A stretch of 64,000 nucleotides of DNA, taken from NCBI GenBank assembly GCA_025210655.1, contig JAOARG010000048.1, forward strand, positions 32,737-96,736. The letters run 5' to 3'. The position numbers were made by a program, and so were the translations under genes. Shown here in pieces: positions 24,281 through 34,835 of this stretch. Each line of letters starts with the position of its first letter. Positions within the stretch are counted from its first letter, which is position 1. Below the pieces are notes generated by a model. The model was not told where the DNA came from and did not search any database. It saw only the letters and a list, made by a program, of their open reading frames with translations. This stretch comes from Bacillota bacterium. Its GTDB lineage: Bacteria; Bacillota; Clostridia; Peptostreptococcales; Acidaminobacteraceae.

Positions 24281-24736
24281 ATTGTTGTTTTTTAAAATGA
24301 ATATTACATTTTTTGTTTGAATGAAGAGTTTACTTTAGTTGTTCTTGTTGTAGAAGCTATGACATCTATAAAGAACGATTTAGCCCTTAAAATAGAAATG
24401 AAAGTTTACGTATGTAAGGTAACTAAGATGATTGCTAAGCAATCTTTATACGTTGGAGTAGGAACGTACTGCCAACACTACCCATGAACACGGTGAATAC
24501 TATCCAAGACTTTAGGAGTATTAATCAGCTTTTCTAAAAGAAAAGTAGTAATCCAACAATTTTAGGCTAATTGCAAAGCAAAAATTAGGCGCGGTATATA
24601 ATGGAGGCTTTTTGCCCTGCAAAACCATAAATTCAAACTGAATAAAAGCATTTTCAGTTATGAATTTACTAGCATGTTTAGGCTATATTAGGCTATATAC
24701 AAGATTCCATACTTATTTCATGGGTATAAGTTTATC
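24281..24736 (+). other. Hairpin-rich non-coding region upstream of the 24.7-kb gene
   Basis: No credible gene lies in the 660 bases between 24089 and 24748. After the terminator it holds a series of stem-loops: GATTGC/GCAATC (24430-24444), TACGTT/AACGTA (24449-24468), AATACT-TCC/GGA-GTATT (24496-24521), CTTTTC/GAAAAG (about 24529-24545), CTAATT/AATTAG (24567-24588), GGCTTTTTGC/GCAAAACC (24605-24625), and AAATTCA-AACTGAA/TTCAGTT-TGAATTT (24629-24667, about 14 bp). Linkers between them (CCAACACTACC, ACTATCCAAG, TAGTAATCCAAC) resemble each other. A direct repeat TTAGGCTATA occurs at about 24678 and 24689. Confidence 0.5.
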
Positions 24737-24748
24737 GAGGTGTATAAT

Positions 24749-25279
24749 ATGAAAAAAACTTTAATTGGTCTAATAATATTAATAATGATCCTTGGAGCAG
24801 TAACTACATATAGATATAACCTTAAGTACACAAAGGTAATGAATGATATCCAACTTGAAACTTCTAAAAAAATTGAATCGTTAAGTGGTGAGATTGAAAG
24901 GCTTAAGATTAGTTTGGATGAGTATAAGGATCATCATGAGGAGGAGTATGAGCTTAGAAATGTTTTGGATATTAAGTTTTATGATCTGATGGCTTCTTTG
25001 AGAAGTGGTGATGAGGAATCTATAAAGTCTTTTTTTTATAATGATATAGACTATATGGATAATAGTATTAAGTATACATATGAAGGTGAGTCTTATGAAT
25101 ACAATTTTGATGATGAAGATGTTTTTAGGCAAAGATTTTTCTTCTATGATAGGGAGAGGAATGTTTTTGAATCTGGTTATGAACTTATAAATACTGATGT
25201 TAATGATGTGCTTTACATAACTTATAAGATGGTAAACAAGCAGTGGAAGATTGTTTTTATAAAAAAAGATATAGGTTAG
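24749..25279 (+). CDS. Unknown membrane-anchored protein with coiled coil
   Basis: About 176 residues. One N-terminal TM (TLIGLIILIMILGAVTTYRY), a coiled coil at about 35-65 (heptad-like DIQLETSKKIESLSGEIERL and following), then an acidic globular domain rich in Tyr, Asp and Glu with the shape of an NTF2-like or DUF4829-type fold (FYDLMASLRSGDEESIKSFF ... YITYKMVNKQWKIVFIKK). The domain is outside the cell if the TM is a signal anchor. GAGGTG at 24737-24742 puts the start at ATG 24749. It precedes the rpsF promoter and is not linked by function to it. Confidence 0.65.
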   Translation: MKKTLIGLIILIMILGAVTTYRYNLKYTKVMNDIQLETSKKIESLSGEIERLKISLDEYKDHHEEEYELRNVLDIKFYDLMASLRSGDEESIKSFFYNDIDYMDNSIKYTYEGESYEYNFDDEDVFRQRFFFYDRERNVFESGYELINTDVNDVLYITYKMVNKQWKIVFIKKDIG

Positions 25280-25280
25280 C

Positions 25281-25309
25281 CTTGAAATGATATATCATTA
25301 GTGATATAA
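25281..25309 (+). promoter_or_regulatory. rpsF-ssb-rpsR promoter
   Basis: TTGAAA (25281-25286), exactly 17 bases, TATAAT (25304-25309). It lies about 70 bases before the rpsF start, leaving room for a structured leader. Confidence 0.75.
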
Positions 25310-25329
25310 TCTAGAAGTTGTAGAGATAT

Positions 25330-25369
25330 GACTCTCTGCTCTATGGAAATCCATAGGGCCAAATTAGTC
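25330..25369 (+). promoter_or_regulatory. Candidate S6:S18-type ribosomal protein leader
   Basis: A perfect CTATGGA/TCCATAG stem (25341-25356) sits inside an outer GACT/AGTC pairing, with an asymmetric internal loop containing GGGCCAAA. The position just upstream of rpsF and the hairpin with a C-rich bulge fit the S6:S18 autoregulatory leader. I could not verify the conserved CCG bulge precisely. Confidence 0.4.
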
Positions 25370-25387
25370 CACAGGGAGGTGTAAATG

Positions 25388-25672
25388 ATGAGAAAGTATG
25401 AAGTAATTTATATTTTAAGACCAAATCTTGAAGAAGAAAAGAGAAATGAACTTATCGAGAAGTTCAATGGAATCATCAATAACGATGGTGAAGTTACTAA
25501 CGTTGATGAGTGGGGTGTTAGAAAATTAGCTTACGAAATCGAGAAGCTTAGAGAAGGTTTCTACGTATACGTAAACTTTAATGCTAATGTAACTCTTCCT
25601 CAAGAACTTGAAAGAAATTTCAAAATTTCTGATGACGTAATTAGATACATCGTTGTAAATCTTGAAGACTAA
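25388..25672 (+). CDS. rpsF: 30S ribosomal protein S6
   Basis: 94 residues. RKYEVIYILRPNLEEEKRNE is the standard S6 opening and RKLAYEIEKLREGFYVYVNF matches the S18-contacting core. It binds S18 and central-domain 16S rRNA. Two ATGs are adjacent; GGGAGGTG places the start at 25388 (6-base spacing) rather than 25385. First gene of the rpsF-ssb-rpsR operon, which ends at the terminator after rpsR. Confidence 0.97.
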   Translation: MRKYEVIYILRPNLEEEKRNELIEKFNGIINNDGEVTNVDEWGVRKLAYEIEKLREGFYVYVNFNANVTLPQELERNFKISDDVIRYIVVNLED

Positions 25673-25683
25673 GGATTGATTAT

Positions 25684-26145
25684 ATGAATAACGTAACTAT
25701 GATTGGACGTCTGGCGCAAGATCCAGAATTAAGATTCATCCCAGGTAGTGGGAATGCAGTTGCAAATTTTTCTTTAGCTGTCGATAGACCGTTTTCGAAA
25801 GATAAGACTGCAGATTTCTTCAGAATAGTTGTGTGGGGAAAACAGGCAGAGCTAGTTGCTAAATACTCTGGAAAGGGTAAAAGACTTGCTATAAATGGAT
25901 ACCTACAATCTAGAAGTTATCAAACACAAGCTGGTGACAAGAGGTATGTTACAGAAATAATCGCCAATAATATTGAAATACTTGAATGGGCAGACAGGGG
26001 ACAGCAGTCTCAGTCAAATCAACAATCTCAAAATGCTGGTGGATATCAGCAAAAGAGTAGCAGTGGATTGAATGATTTCGATTCAGTTGATTTTGATCCA
26101 AAAGATTTTAATACTATAGAAGACGATGATGATATTCCATTTTAA
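25684..26145 (+). CDS. ssb: Single-stranded DNA-binding protein
   Basis: 153 residues. The OB fold runs to about 105 with the signature [17 protein letters not shown] and [17 protein letters not shown], then a Gln/Ser/Asn-rich linker and the acidic tip DDDDIPF that recruits partners such as RecO, PriA and RecQ. It coats ssDNA in replication and repair. Placed between rpsF and rpsR as in most Firmicutes. Confidence 0.97.
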   Translation: MNNVTMIGRLAQDPELRFIPGSGNAVANFSLAVDRPFSKDKTADFFRIVVWGKQAELVAKYSGKGKRLAINGYLQSRSYQTQAGDKRYVTEIIANNIEILEWADRGQQSQSNQQSQNAGGYQQKSSSGLNDFDSVDFDPKDFNTIEDDDDIPF

Positions 26146-26162
26146 CAAGAGGAGGGAAAGTA

Positions 26163-26387
26163 ATGGCTATTAGAAGACGTAGAAGAAAAAAAGTTTGTAG
26201 TTTTTGTCAAGACAAAAACGCTACTATAGATTACAAAGATACAGCTAAGTTAAGAAGATACCTTACTGATAGAGGAAAAATACTTCCTAGAAGAGTATCT
26301 GGTAACTGTGCTAAGCACCAAAGAGCTTTAACTATTGCTATCAAGAAAGCAAGAATTATCGCTTTACTACCATTCGTAAATGACTAG
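26163..26387 (+). CDS. rpsR: 30S ribosomal protein S18
   Basis: 74 residues, strongly basic. The N-terminus [21 protein letters not shown] carries the CxxC seen in zinc-containing S18 proteins; the core [20 protein letters not shown] is diagnostic. It binds with S6 to the platform of the 30S subunit. GAGGAGGG precedes the ATG. A strong terminator follows immediately. Confidence 0.97.
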   Translation: MAIRRRRRKKVCSFCQDKNATIDYKDTAKLRRYLTDRGKILPRRVSGNCAKHQRALTIAIKKARIIALLPFVND

Positions 26388-26395
26388 TAGTTAAT

Positions 26396-26424
26396 GGCCG
26401 ACGATTTATCGTCGGTCTTTTTTG
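26396..26424 (+). terminator. Terminator after rpsR
   Basis: Arms GGCCGACGAT and ATCGTCGGTC, followed by TTTTTT. Confidence 0.9.
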
Positions 26425-26521
26425 TTTTTGTAGAAAAGCCTTCATATATATAGAAACTGTGAAAACACAGTTTTTTCTGATATAATGATAACTATGAAAC
26501 AAGATAAAGGAGTGAAACTTT

Positions 26522-27463
26522 TTGGATAATAGAAATAGGGTACCCGCTATGGTTGAAGGTGCTTTAATGAGTGCCATAGGTGTGGTCATGATGTTGATGG
26601 GTATTTATCTTCCGGTATTCGGATTGATTACAATGCTTATACCTCTACCATTTATAATACTTGGTGTTAGAAGAGGTCTTAATCATGTTATGCCATCGGT
26701 CATAGTAGCGAGTATCATTTCACTGATGCTTACATCTATAAGTAGTGGGCTTACAGTGCTTTTACTTGGTGGAGCTAGTGCACTGAGCATATCCTACATG
26801 ATAAGAAAAAAACAGTCTATGTCAAAGACATTTCTTGTAGGAGCAATAACGACGATATTTTCTGTAATATTATATATTTCCCTACTAAATATGATATTAG
26901 GGATAGATTATTTTCTATTAATGGATGAGTCCCTTGTTGAGTCAGGAAAAATTGTTAAGGGATTTGTAGGTAATTCTGAATTATCTTCCAGTATACAGGA
27001 CAATGTAGAAAACTTAAGATTAGCATTTAAATTGTTATTACCATTTGTATTTACAATGATGGGATCAGTTGTAGCATTTGTAAATATTCAGATTTCAAGA
27101 CTGGTTTTAAAAAGAACAGGCTATGAAATAAGTGCTGCAAAGCCTCTTTCACAATTGGTGCTTCCTGACAATATTCTTATGGGAACTACCATAATACTGA
27201 TTCTTACTTATTTTGTAGGTCAACTGAATATTGTAAATATGGATACTTTGTTTTTAAATATATTCAATATATTTGTAATGGTATTCCTTGTTCAAGGGCT
27301 TGCGGTTGTTAGCTTTTTCCTTGAAAAATATGTATTTAATAAAGCTGTAAAGGGATTTGTATTGGCTTTTATTCTGTTTTCAGGAATCTCAATATTTGTA
27401 GCATTATTGGGATGGCTTGATGCATTGTTTGATTTTAGAAAAATAAGAATGAAGAGGGTGTAA
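26522..27463 (+). CDS. DUF2232 (YybS-like) membrane protein
   Basis: A 313-residue integral membrane protein with about eight hydrophobic helices, of the DUF2232/YybS family that is nearly always next to gdpP and rplI in Firmicutes. The N-terminal RVPAMVEGALMSAIGVVMML is typical. The fold resembles energy-coupling or S-component transporters. The molecular role is unknown, possibly a substrate-binding S component. TTG start at 26522, 7 bases after GGAGTG. A TATAAT at 26480-26485 may be its -10. Confidence 0.85.
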   Translation: MDNRNRVPAMVEGALMSAIGVVMMLMGIYLPVFGLITMLIPLPFIILGVRRGLNHVMPSVIVASIISLMLTSISSGLTVLLLGGASALSISYMIRKKQSMSKTFLVGAITTIFSVILYISLLNMILGIDYFLLMDESLVESGKIVKGFVGNSELSSSIQDNVENLRLAFKLLLPFVFTMMGSVVAFVNIQISRLVLKRTGYEISAAKPLSQLVLPDNILMGTTIILILTYFVGQLNIVNMDTLFLNIFNIFVMVFLVQGLAVVSFFLEKYVFNKAVKGFVLAFILFSGISIFVALLGWLDALFDFRKIRMKRV

Positions 27464-27469
27464 AGTGTT

Positions 27470-29458
27470 ATGGGCAATAGGAAGCTTTTAAAGATGTTCG
27501 TTCCCAATACACGGATATATTTATGGATAATTACTTTGCTAGATCTTGTTATCTTCGGATACAATATGTATTTAGGAATAGTAGGAATCCTTTTACTTAT
27601 ATATCTGATAGTACACAATTATAAAACTACACATGCCAGAAAAAAATCATGGGAAAAGTATATAGAATCACTTTCAGCTGATATAGATTCAGCAGCAAGA
27701 TATGCAATACTCAATCTACCAATTCCCCTAACTTTAATCGATAGTAGTGGAAAGATTTCTTGGTATAACTCCAAGTTTTCAGATATGGTAGGAGAAAAGG
27801 ATATTTTAGATAAGAACATAGAAAAGCTACTTAACAATTTCAACCTAGGTGAATATATATTCAAAGATGAGCAGAAGCTTATCAAGATGGGTGAAAAAAC
27901 ATATAAGCTTTTATTTAATATAGTAAAGACTGATGAAAATCACGAAGATAGAAATGTAATCATGCTTTACTGGATTGATTACTCAAACTATACGAAACTT
28001 AAAAATTTATACAACGATGAAAAAGTAATAATATCACTTATTCAGATTGACAACTATGACGAAGTAATGCAGTCTACAAAAGAGGACAAGAGACCTTTTG
28101 TAAGATCTGAAATAGACGCCAAGGTAAATCTGTGGGCTACAAGAATGAATGCAATGATAAAAAAATACCAGGAAGATAAGTATTTGGTTTCATTTGAAAA
28201 CAAGTATCTAGAAAATCTTGAACAAAAGAGATTTGCTATTCTTGATGATGTCAGGGAAATAGATGCTGGAAATACAATACCTGTTACCTTAAGTATAGGT
28301 GTTGGAGCAAAGAGTAAGTCTCTTAGTGAGGCTGAAACATATGCATATTCAGCACTTGAGTTAGCCTTAGGTCGTGGTGGAGATCAAGCCGTTGTAAGAA
28401 AAATATCAAACTTTGATTTTTACGGTGGAAAGGCTAAGGCTGTAGAAAAGAGAAACAGAGTTAAGGCAAGGGTAATTGCCCATGGTCTTAGACCTCTTAT
28501 TGATGAATCAGAAAAGGTAATAATTATGGGTCATAAGAATCCTGATATGGATAGCTTTGGTGCCGCTATTGGTGTGTACAGAGCTGCTCTAAACAGGGGG
28601 AAGGATGCCTATATTGTACTTGATTCTGTAAATGAAGCTATTAGCAATGTATATTCTACATTTGAAGACAATGAAATATATGAATTCATTAATCATGAAG
28701 CAGCAAAAGAGCTGATAAATGAGAATACTCTTCTAGTGGTTGTTGACACCCATAGACCGAGTATAGTAGAATGTGAAGAACTTCTTAATAGAACTGAAAG
28801 AATTGTTTTATTCGATCATCACAGAAGGTCTACAGAATTTATTGAGAATACTCTTCTTAAATACGTTGAACCATATGCATCATCAACAAGTGAGCTTGTT
28901 ACTGAGATACTACAGTATATTAGTAATGAGTCAAAGCTTGAGAAAAAAGAAGCAGAAGCCTTACTTGCAGGTATATATGTAGATACTAAAGGATTTACTT
29001 TCAAGACAGGTGTAAGAACATTTGAAGCAGCTTCTTATCTAAGAAGATTTGGTGCAGATACAATAAATGTAAGACAGTTATTCCAGGATGATATAGAAAC
29101 CTTTATTACAAAGGCTGAAATAGTACGTTCATCTCAAGTAATTTTTGATGAGATAGCAGTATCAATATGTCCTGAGAATGGTAAGAATATTCAGTTGGCC
29201 TCAGCACAGGCTGCGGATGAAATGCTTAATATAAAGGGTATAAGTGTATCCTTTGTTATTGGTCTGAAGGATAATGGAACTGTATTTATCAGTGGACGTT
29301 CCTTAGGACAAATAAATGTACAATTAATACTAGAAAAAATTGGTGGGGGAGGTCACCTTACTGTTGCTGGAGCACAGCTCAAGGATAGTAGCATAAGTGA
29401 AGCAAGGGAAAAACTCTTCCATGCCATTGAAGAATATTTTGAGGAAGGTGAAAAGTAA
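27470..29458 (+). CDS. gdpP: Cyclic-di-AMP phosphodiesterase GdpP
   Basis: A 662-residue membrane phosphodiesterase that hydrolyses c-di-AMP, controlling turgor and wall stress. Two N-terminal TMs (about 14-50), a PAS-like domain (about 75-160), a degenerate GGDEF domain (about 180-320, the GGDEF signature is lost), then DHH and DHHA1. Motif I is [11 protein letters not shown] (about 354-364), the DHH motif is FDHHRRS near 448, and the C-terminal [10 protein letters not shown] is the DHHA1 signature. Start ATG 27470, 6 bp after the DUF2232 stop. The stop overlaps the rplI start by 1 bp, so gdpP and rplI are coupled. Confidence 0.95.
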   Translation: MGNRKLLKMFVPNTRIYLWIITLLDLVIFGYNMYLGIVGILLLIYLIVHNYKTTHARKKSWEKYIESLSADIDSAARYAILNLPIPLTLIDSSGKISWYNSKFSDMVGEKDILDKNIEKLLNNFNLGEYIFKDEQKLIKMGEKTYKLLFNIVKTDENHEDRNVIMLYWIDYSNYTKLKNLYNDEKVIISLIQIDNYDEVMQSTKEDKRPFVRSEIDAKVNLWATRMNAMIKKYQEDKYLVSFENKYLENLEQKRFAILDDVREIDAGNTIPVTLSIGVGAKSKSLSEAETYAYSALELALGRGGDQAVVRKISNFDFYGGKAKAVEKRNRVKARVIAHGLRPLIDESEKVIIMGHKNPDMDSFGAAIGVYRAALNRGKDAYIVLDSVNEAISNVYSTFEDNEIYEFINHEAAKELINENTLLVVVDTHRPSIVECEELLNRTERIVLFDHHRRSTEFIENTLLKYVEPYASSTSELVTEILQYISNESKLEKKEAEALLAGIYVDTKGFTFKTGVRTFEAASYLRRFGADTINVRQLFQDDIETFITKAEIVRSSQVIFDEIAVSICPENGKNIQLASAQAADEMLNIKGISVSFVIGLKDNGTVFISGRSLGQINVQLILEKIGGGGHLTVAGAQLKDSSISEAREKLFHAIEEYFEEGEK

Positions 29459-29901
29459 TGAAGGTTATACTATTAAAAGATGTAAAAGGTACTGGTAAAA
29501 AAGGTGAAGTTATTAATACAAGTGATGGACATGCTAGAAATTACTTGTTCCCAAGAGGAATTGCAGTAGAAGCAAATGATTCAAATATGAGAAAACTGAC
29601 TCATCAAAAGGCCAGTGAAAATAAGAGAAATGAAGAAAAACTTCAAGAATGCAAAGATTTAGCAGACAAGATTGAAGCAATAACTCTTAAGTTCAATGGA
29701 AAAGTTGGAAACAACGGAAAGCTTTTTGGATCAATAACTTCAAAGGATATTTGTTCTAGATTAGAGAAGGATTTTAAAATAAAGGTTGATAAGAGAAAGA
29801 TTGAATTATCAAATCCAATCAAAGATCTAGGTGATAGAGAAGTAGCAATAAAAGTACATCCAAAAGTTACAGCAAAACTTAAGGTTTCGGTTGTAGAATA
29901 G
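29458..29901 (+). CDS. rplI: 50S ribosomal protein L9
   Basis: A 147-residue L9 with the N-terminal domain [20 protein letters not shown] (rRNA-binding), a long connecting helix and a C-terminal domain. The opening motif is diagnostic. It helps maintain reading frame and binds 23S rRNA near L1. The TAATG junction with gdpP couples translation. A terminator follows. Confidence 0.97.
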   Translation: MKVILLKDVKGTGKKGEVINTSDGHARNYLFPRGIAVEANDSNMRKLTHQKASENKRNEEKLQECKDLADKIEAITLKFNGKVGNNGKLFGSITSKDICSRLEKDFKIKVDKRKIELSNPIKDLGDREVAIKVHPKVTAKLKVSVVE

Positions 29902-29909
29902 GAAAAACG

Positions 29910-29953
29910 AGAGCTGTATCAAAGTTAATGAACTTACATATACAGCTCTTTTA
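29910..29953 (+). terminator. Terminator between rplI and dnaB
   Basis: Arms GAGCTGTAT (with AAGTT/AACTT inside) and ATACAGCTC around a short loop, then TTTTATG. The long stem is about 15 bp with a bulge. Confidence 0.75.
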
Positions 29954-29984
29954 TGTATATTAAATAATTAATTAGGTGATTAAT

Positions 29985-31319
29985 ATGGAAATGATAGGTA
30001 AAATTCCTCCTCATAATATTGAGGCTGAACAATCAGCCCTAGGAGCAATGATACTAGATAAAAATGCCATATCAGATGTAACGGAGATTATGACTTCGGA
30101 TGATTATTATAAGGAAGCCCATACTGTTATTCATGAAGGTATTGTGGAACTTTATAATCAAAATGAACCAGTGGATCTTATTACCCTTTCTGAACTTCTT
30201 ACAAGGAAAGGATTACTTGATCAAATTGGTGGTGTAGAGTATCTTTCAGACCTTACTACTGTAGGTATAATTACTACAAATGCAAGAAATTATGCTAAGA
30301 TTATATCTGAAAAAGCAATGCTAAGAAGACTTATCAAGTCTTCTGCAGAGATAATTGAAAAGGGTTATGAATCCAAAGAAGCAGATGAACTATTAGAACT
30401 TGCAGAGAAATCTATTTTTGATATATCCCAGAAGAAGGATAGGGATGGATTCTCAGCAATAAAAGATGTTCTTATGACTACCTTTAATAGAATAGAGAAA
30501 CTATACAATTCTACAGATGCCCTTACAGGTATAACGACAGGTTTTGTGGATATAGATAGGAAAACCAGTGGACTTCAAAGATCAGACCTTGTACTGATTG
30601 CGGCAAGACCATCAATGGGTAAGACTGCCTTTTCCCTGAATGTATGTCAGAATGCAGCCCTTAAAGCTGATGCATCTGTTGCAATGTTTTCACTGGAGAT
30701 GTCAAAGGAACAGCTGGTTCAGCGTATGCTGGCAGCGGAGGCACATATTCCTATTCAGAACATCAGAAATGGTGAACTTTCTGAAGAAGATTGGCCAAAG
30801 CTTGCCAAAGCAATGGGAAGATTAGCGAAATCAAGGGTATTTATTGATGATACACCAGCCATTACACTTTTAGAAATGAGAGCAAAGTGTAGAAGACTTA
30901 AGATGGAAAAAGGACTTGATCTAATAATGATTGACTACCTTCAGCTTATGTCCGGTTCTGGTAAAAACGCCAGTAGACAGCAGGAAATTTCTGATATTTC
31001 AAGGGGACTTAAGGCATTAGCAAGGGAAGTTGATTGCCCTGTTATTGCCCTATCACAGCTTTCCCGTGCCCCAGAACTTAGAGCAGACCATAGACCGATA
31101 TTATCCGACCTTAGAGAGTCCGGAGCCATAGAGCAGGATGCCGATTTAGTAATGTTCCTTTACAGGGATGAATATTATTTCCCAGATTCCGAGAAGAAGG
31201 GAATAGGAGAACTAATTATTGCTAAGCACCGTAATGGTGAAACTGGAGCGATTGATCTTACTTGGATTGGTCAATATACAAAATTTGCAGACATTGAGAG
31301 AGTACATCAGGACCAGTGA
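29985..31319 (+). CDS. dnaB: Replicative DNA helicase (DnaB/DnaC type)
   Basis: A 444-residue hexameric helicase that unwinds the fork, called DnaC in Bacillus. The N-terminal domain has EAEQSALGAMILD near 11-23. The RecA-like domain shows Walker A AARPSMGKTAF (near 207) and LIMIDYLQLM Walker B, with the SDLRESGAIEQDAD arginine finger/sensor segment. AGGTGAT precedes ATG 29985; GTG 29976 falls within the ribosome binding site. In this cell DnaD and the DnaI-like protein at 33.8-35.9 kb are its likely loading partners. Confidence 0.97.
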   Translation: MEMIGKIPPHNIEAEQSALGAMILDKNAISDVTEIMTSDDYYKEAHTVIHEGIVELYNQNEPVDLITLSELLTRKGLLDQIGGVEYLSDLTTVGIITTNARNYAKIISEKAMLRRLIKSSAEIIEKGYESKEADELLELAEKSIFDISQKKDRDGFSAIKDVLMTTFNRIEKLYNSTDALTGITTGFVDIDRKTSGLQRSDLVLIAARPSMGKTAFSLNVCQNAALKADASVAMFSLEMSKEQLVQRMLAAEAHIPIQNIRNGELSEEDWPKLAKAMGRLAKSRVFIDDTPAITLLEMRAKCRRLKMEKGLDLIMIDYLQLMSGSGKNASRQQEISDISRGLKALAREVDCPVIALSQLSRAPELRADHRPILSDLRESGAIEQDADLVMFLYRDEYYFPDSEKKGIGELIIAKHRNGETGAIDLTWIGQYTKFADIERVHQDQ

Positions 31320-31368
31320 TGTAATTGACATTTTAAGTTTATAAAGTGACTTTAAAGTGGTGATAATC

Positions 31369-31920
31369 ATGGTTACGAATGGAATATATATAAGAAAATT
31401 AAAAAGAAGGGATTTAAGTCAACTCCTTAAATGGGGAAGTCATGATGACCTTCTTTTTGAGCCTTACAATTTTCCCAAGTATGATAGATTTGAGTTATTA
31501 TCTTGGTATTTTGAAAAGCGAAGTCCTCTAAAAAAGAGAATATTCGGCATTTTTTTAGATAAAGAACTTGTGGGCTTTCTTACTCTTAAGAATATTAATT
31601 ATCTGAAAAGAAGGGCTGAGATGGGAATTGTAATGAATCCATCTCTAGTTTCAAGAGGATTTGGTACTAAGGCTATAAAGTTACTTTTCGATTATGTAAG
31701 GCGAAAAACATACTTGAAAACAATTTGGCTTAAGACGGCATCATTTAACTATAGGGCTATTAGATCCTATGACAAATGTGGTTTTGAGATAAAAGAAAGG
31801 ATTCATATACCTTATGAATCTCAGAACAACAAGTATCAACTAATAAGTGAATATGACTACTTTACTATTATAGATGGGGATATTTATACCCATTATGTTA
31901 TTATGGAGAGAGAAGTATGA
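31369..31920 (+). CDS. GNAT family N-acetyltransferase
   Basis: About 184 residues with a GNAT fold. The acetyl-CoA binding loop is VSRGFGTKAIKLLFDY near 99-114 (the family's Q/RxxGxG/A loop), followed by NYRAIRSYDKCGFEIKER, the usual C-terminal beta-bulge. The substrate is not evident: it belongs to the RimJ/SpeG-like branch that can acetylate ribosomal protein N-termini, polyamines or small molecules. ATG 31369 follows GGTGAT. A short run-off terminator follows. Confidence 0.85.
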   Translation: MVTNGIYIRKLKRRDLSQLLKWGSHDDLLFEPYNFPKYDRFELLSWYFEKRSPLKKRIFGIFLDKELVGFLTLKNINYLKRRAEMGIVMNPSLVSRGFGTKAIKLLFDYVRRKTYLKTIWLKTASFNYRAIRSYDKCGFEIKERIHIPYESQNNKYQLISEYDYFTIIDGDIYTHYVIMEREV

Positions 31921-31921
31921 C

Positions 31922-31947
31922 AGAAGCTACCCTTTGGGTAGCTTATA
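31922..31947 (+). terminator. Terminator-like hairpin after the GNAT gene
   Basis: Perfect arms AAGCTACCC (31924-31932) and GGGTAGCTT (31936-31944) around TTT. The T-run is weak (ATATT). Confidence 0.6.
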
Positions 31948-32011
31948 TTATTAGTAGAACTAATAGTAACGAATAATATCATTAAAATACGCTTCAACAT
32001 TCGGTTATTTG

Positions 32012-32040
32012 TTGACGGTGGCATATCCATTTGCTATGAT
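32012..32040 (+). promoter_or_regulatory. purA promoter
   Basis: TTGACG (32012-32017), exactly 17 bases, TATGAT (32035-32040), 41 bases before the purA start. No purine riboswitch aptamer was recognised upstream. Confidence 0.75.
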
Positions 32041-32069
32041 ACATATGGGTTTTAAATAATAAATTTTAG

Positions 32070-33368
<1,299 letters not shown>

Positions 33369-33412
33369 ATTCGTAGGTCGTAGTTGGTAGGTCGTAGGTC
33401 GAAAGAGCAATT

Positions 33413-33438
33413 GAGCCATCTCATTTTGAGATGGCTTT
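33413..33438 (+). terminator. purA terminator
   Basis: Arms AGCCATCTC and GAGATGGCT around ATTTT, followed by TTTT. It is preceded by a short duplicated element GTAGGTCGTAG at about 33373 and 33387. Confidence 0.85.
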
Positions 33439-33447
33439 TTATTATTA

Positions 33448-33760
33448 AGTTTTTGTCTAAGGTTTCCTTGATGGTCACATCTAGGGATTCGTAGGCTCAC
33501 ATCTAGGTGAGATACATCATGTGTATCTAGTCTAGGGGGAGTTGTAGCAACTCCATCCAAGGTAATTTTCCTAAAGGAAAGATACTTTAAATAAGATAAT
33601 AAGTCCTTTTTAATGTTGTTTTACATAGGTAAAACATATCCAAGGATGTGATGATATATACATCACCCTAGATGATGAACGGAGTACGTTCATACCCTAG
33701 ATTCGAACAGAGAGAGTACCTAGATGCGACGGTGGAGTCCTTAGACTGCCTACAAAAACT
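33448..33760. repeat. Large nested palindromic element with hairpin side arms
   Basis: A 313-bp non-coding element between the convergent purA and dnaI-like genes. Linkers on the left are complementary to linkers on the right in mirrored order: AGTTTTTG (33448) with CAAAAACT (33753), GTCTAAGG (33455) with CCTTAGAC (33739), CATCTAGG (33478) with CCTAGATG (33719), CATCTAGG (33500) with CCTAGATT (33696), TCTAGG (33531) with CCTAGATG (33667). Between linkers are self-complementary arms, e.g. GATACA/TGTATC (33511-33527), GGAGTTG/CAACTCC (33538-33554), TTTCCT/AGGAAA, GTTTTAC/GTAAAAC, GTGATG/CATCAC, and ATGAACG/CGTTCAT (33675-33693). ATCCAAGG occurs twice in the apex. The innermost and outermost arms are not all hairpins, and the second and ninth spacers do not pair. 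Confidence 0.65.
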
Positions 33761-33804
33761 AAAAAAGGACAACAAAATGTCATCCCTTATAAAATATAAA
33801 ATTA

Positions 33805-34803
33805 TTAACCTCTTTGCCTTTCCCATCTTAGGTCAGGGCCGAAGAATTTTTGCTGTTTATAATTTCCAAACAATCTTGATGTTACTCTATCTGAGTAAAT
33901 ATCTTTTAATTGTAAAGGAGTAAGATTTGTAGAAATTATTGTCTTCTTTCCATTGATAAGTCTGTTATTTAATATATTGAATATTTCAATGTTTGCAAAG
34001 GTATTATTTAATTCTGTTCCAAGGTCATCGATAATAAGAAGGTCACTTTGAAACAATAAATTATAAGCTTCTTCACTATTTGATGTTCTGTCATGGAATT
34101 TATAATTTGCTAGTATATCTATTATTTTGAATGCAGTCTGATAAACCACTAGATATCCTTTGTCAAGTAAAGCTTTAGCCATTGAGTTACATAAAAAAGT
34201 TTTACCTAAGCCAGTTGGACCAAATAGCAGTAAGTTGTCACCGTTGTCTTCGTTAAAGTTTTCAACGAAATCTTCACATGTAGCTAGAATTTTTTGCATA
34301 TTCTCCTTAGGTGAAGATTCCTCACCTTCGTATTCCTTGTCAGAAAAAATATTAATATCAAATTTACTGAAGTTCTCTTTTCGTAAGATATCTTTTAAAT
34401 TACTTATTCCGTATGCACTATCGATAATTTTTTGTTTGAAACAAGTACATTTCTTACCAGTTGTTAAAAAGCCAGTATCAGAGCATTTGTCACACTGATA
34501 ATGAATCTTTAAAAATGATAGAGGAAAATTGTTTTCTGTAAGAATGAAGGCTTTTTGTTGCTTAAGTGCTTCTATCTCTGCCTTTATTCGATCTATCTCT
34601 AAATCAATATAATTAGAATCTTTAGTGTCATCTAAAACTAATTTAGTCATTTCAAGACCAAGAGTTCTAATTTTATTATCAATTTCTTTAATTTCTGGAA
34701 TTGACTTATTTATATAATCAATTCTTTCTTTATAATCCTTTTGTGCTTGCTCTCTTGATCGCTCATATTCTTTAAGGATTTCTTTTGTTTTATATTCAGC
34801 CAT
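33805..34803 (-). CDS. DnaI/DnaC-like helicase loader ATPase
   Basis: About 332 residues, AAA+ protein of the DnaC/DnaI family. The Walker A is LLFGPTGLGKTFL (central) and Walker B is LLIIDDLGTE. The arginine-finger segment is SDRVTSRLFGNYK. N-terminally there is a charged helical region and a C4 zinc site (CDKCSDTGFL, KKCTCF). Such proteins load the replicative helicase onto DNA. It lies 24 bp downstream of the DnaD gene on the same strand, giving a dnaD-dnaI-like pair. AGGTGAT precedes the ATG at 34803; ATG 34812 is not preferred. Confidence 0.9.
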   Translation of the reverse strand: MAEYKTKEILKEYERSREQAQKDYKERIDYINKSIPEIKEIDNKIRTLGLEMTKLVLDDTKDSNYIDLEIDRIKAEIEALKQQKAFILTENNFPLSFLKIHYQCDKCSDTGFLTTGKKCTCFKQKIIDSAYGISNLKDILRKENFSKFDINIFSDKEYEGEESSPKENMQKILATCEDFVENFNEDNGDNLLLFGPTGLGKTFLCNSMAKALLDKGYLVVYQTAFKIIDILANYKFHDRTSNSEEAYNLLFQSDLLIIDDLGTELNNTFANIEIFNILNNRLINGKKTIISTNLTPLQLKDIYSDRVTSRLFGNYKQQKFFGPDLRWERQRG

Positions 34804-34835
34804 AGTAATCACCTAATTTCTATTTGGTATTATAG

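Noticed and set aside
27470..29458. Active GGDEF domain in GdpP
   Set aside because: The GGDEF signature is lost in this domain, as is usual in GdpP; the phosphodiesterase is in DHH/DHHA1.
33672..33923. Open frame on the plus strand at the end of the purA-downstream element
   Set aside because: It lies in the hairpin element and overlaps the dnaI-like gene antisense; no ribosome binding site and no coding-like pattern.
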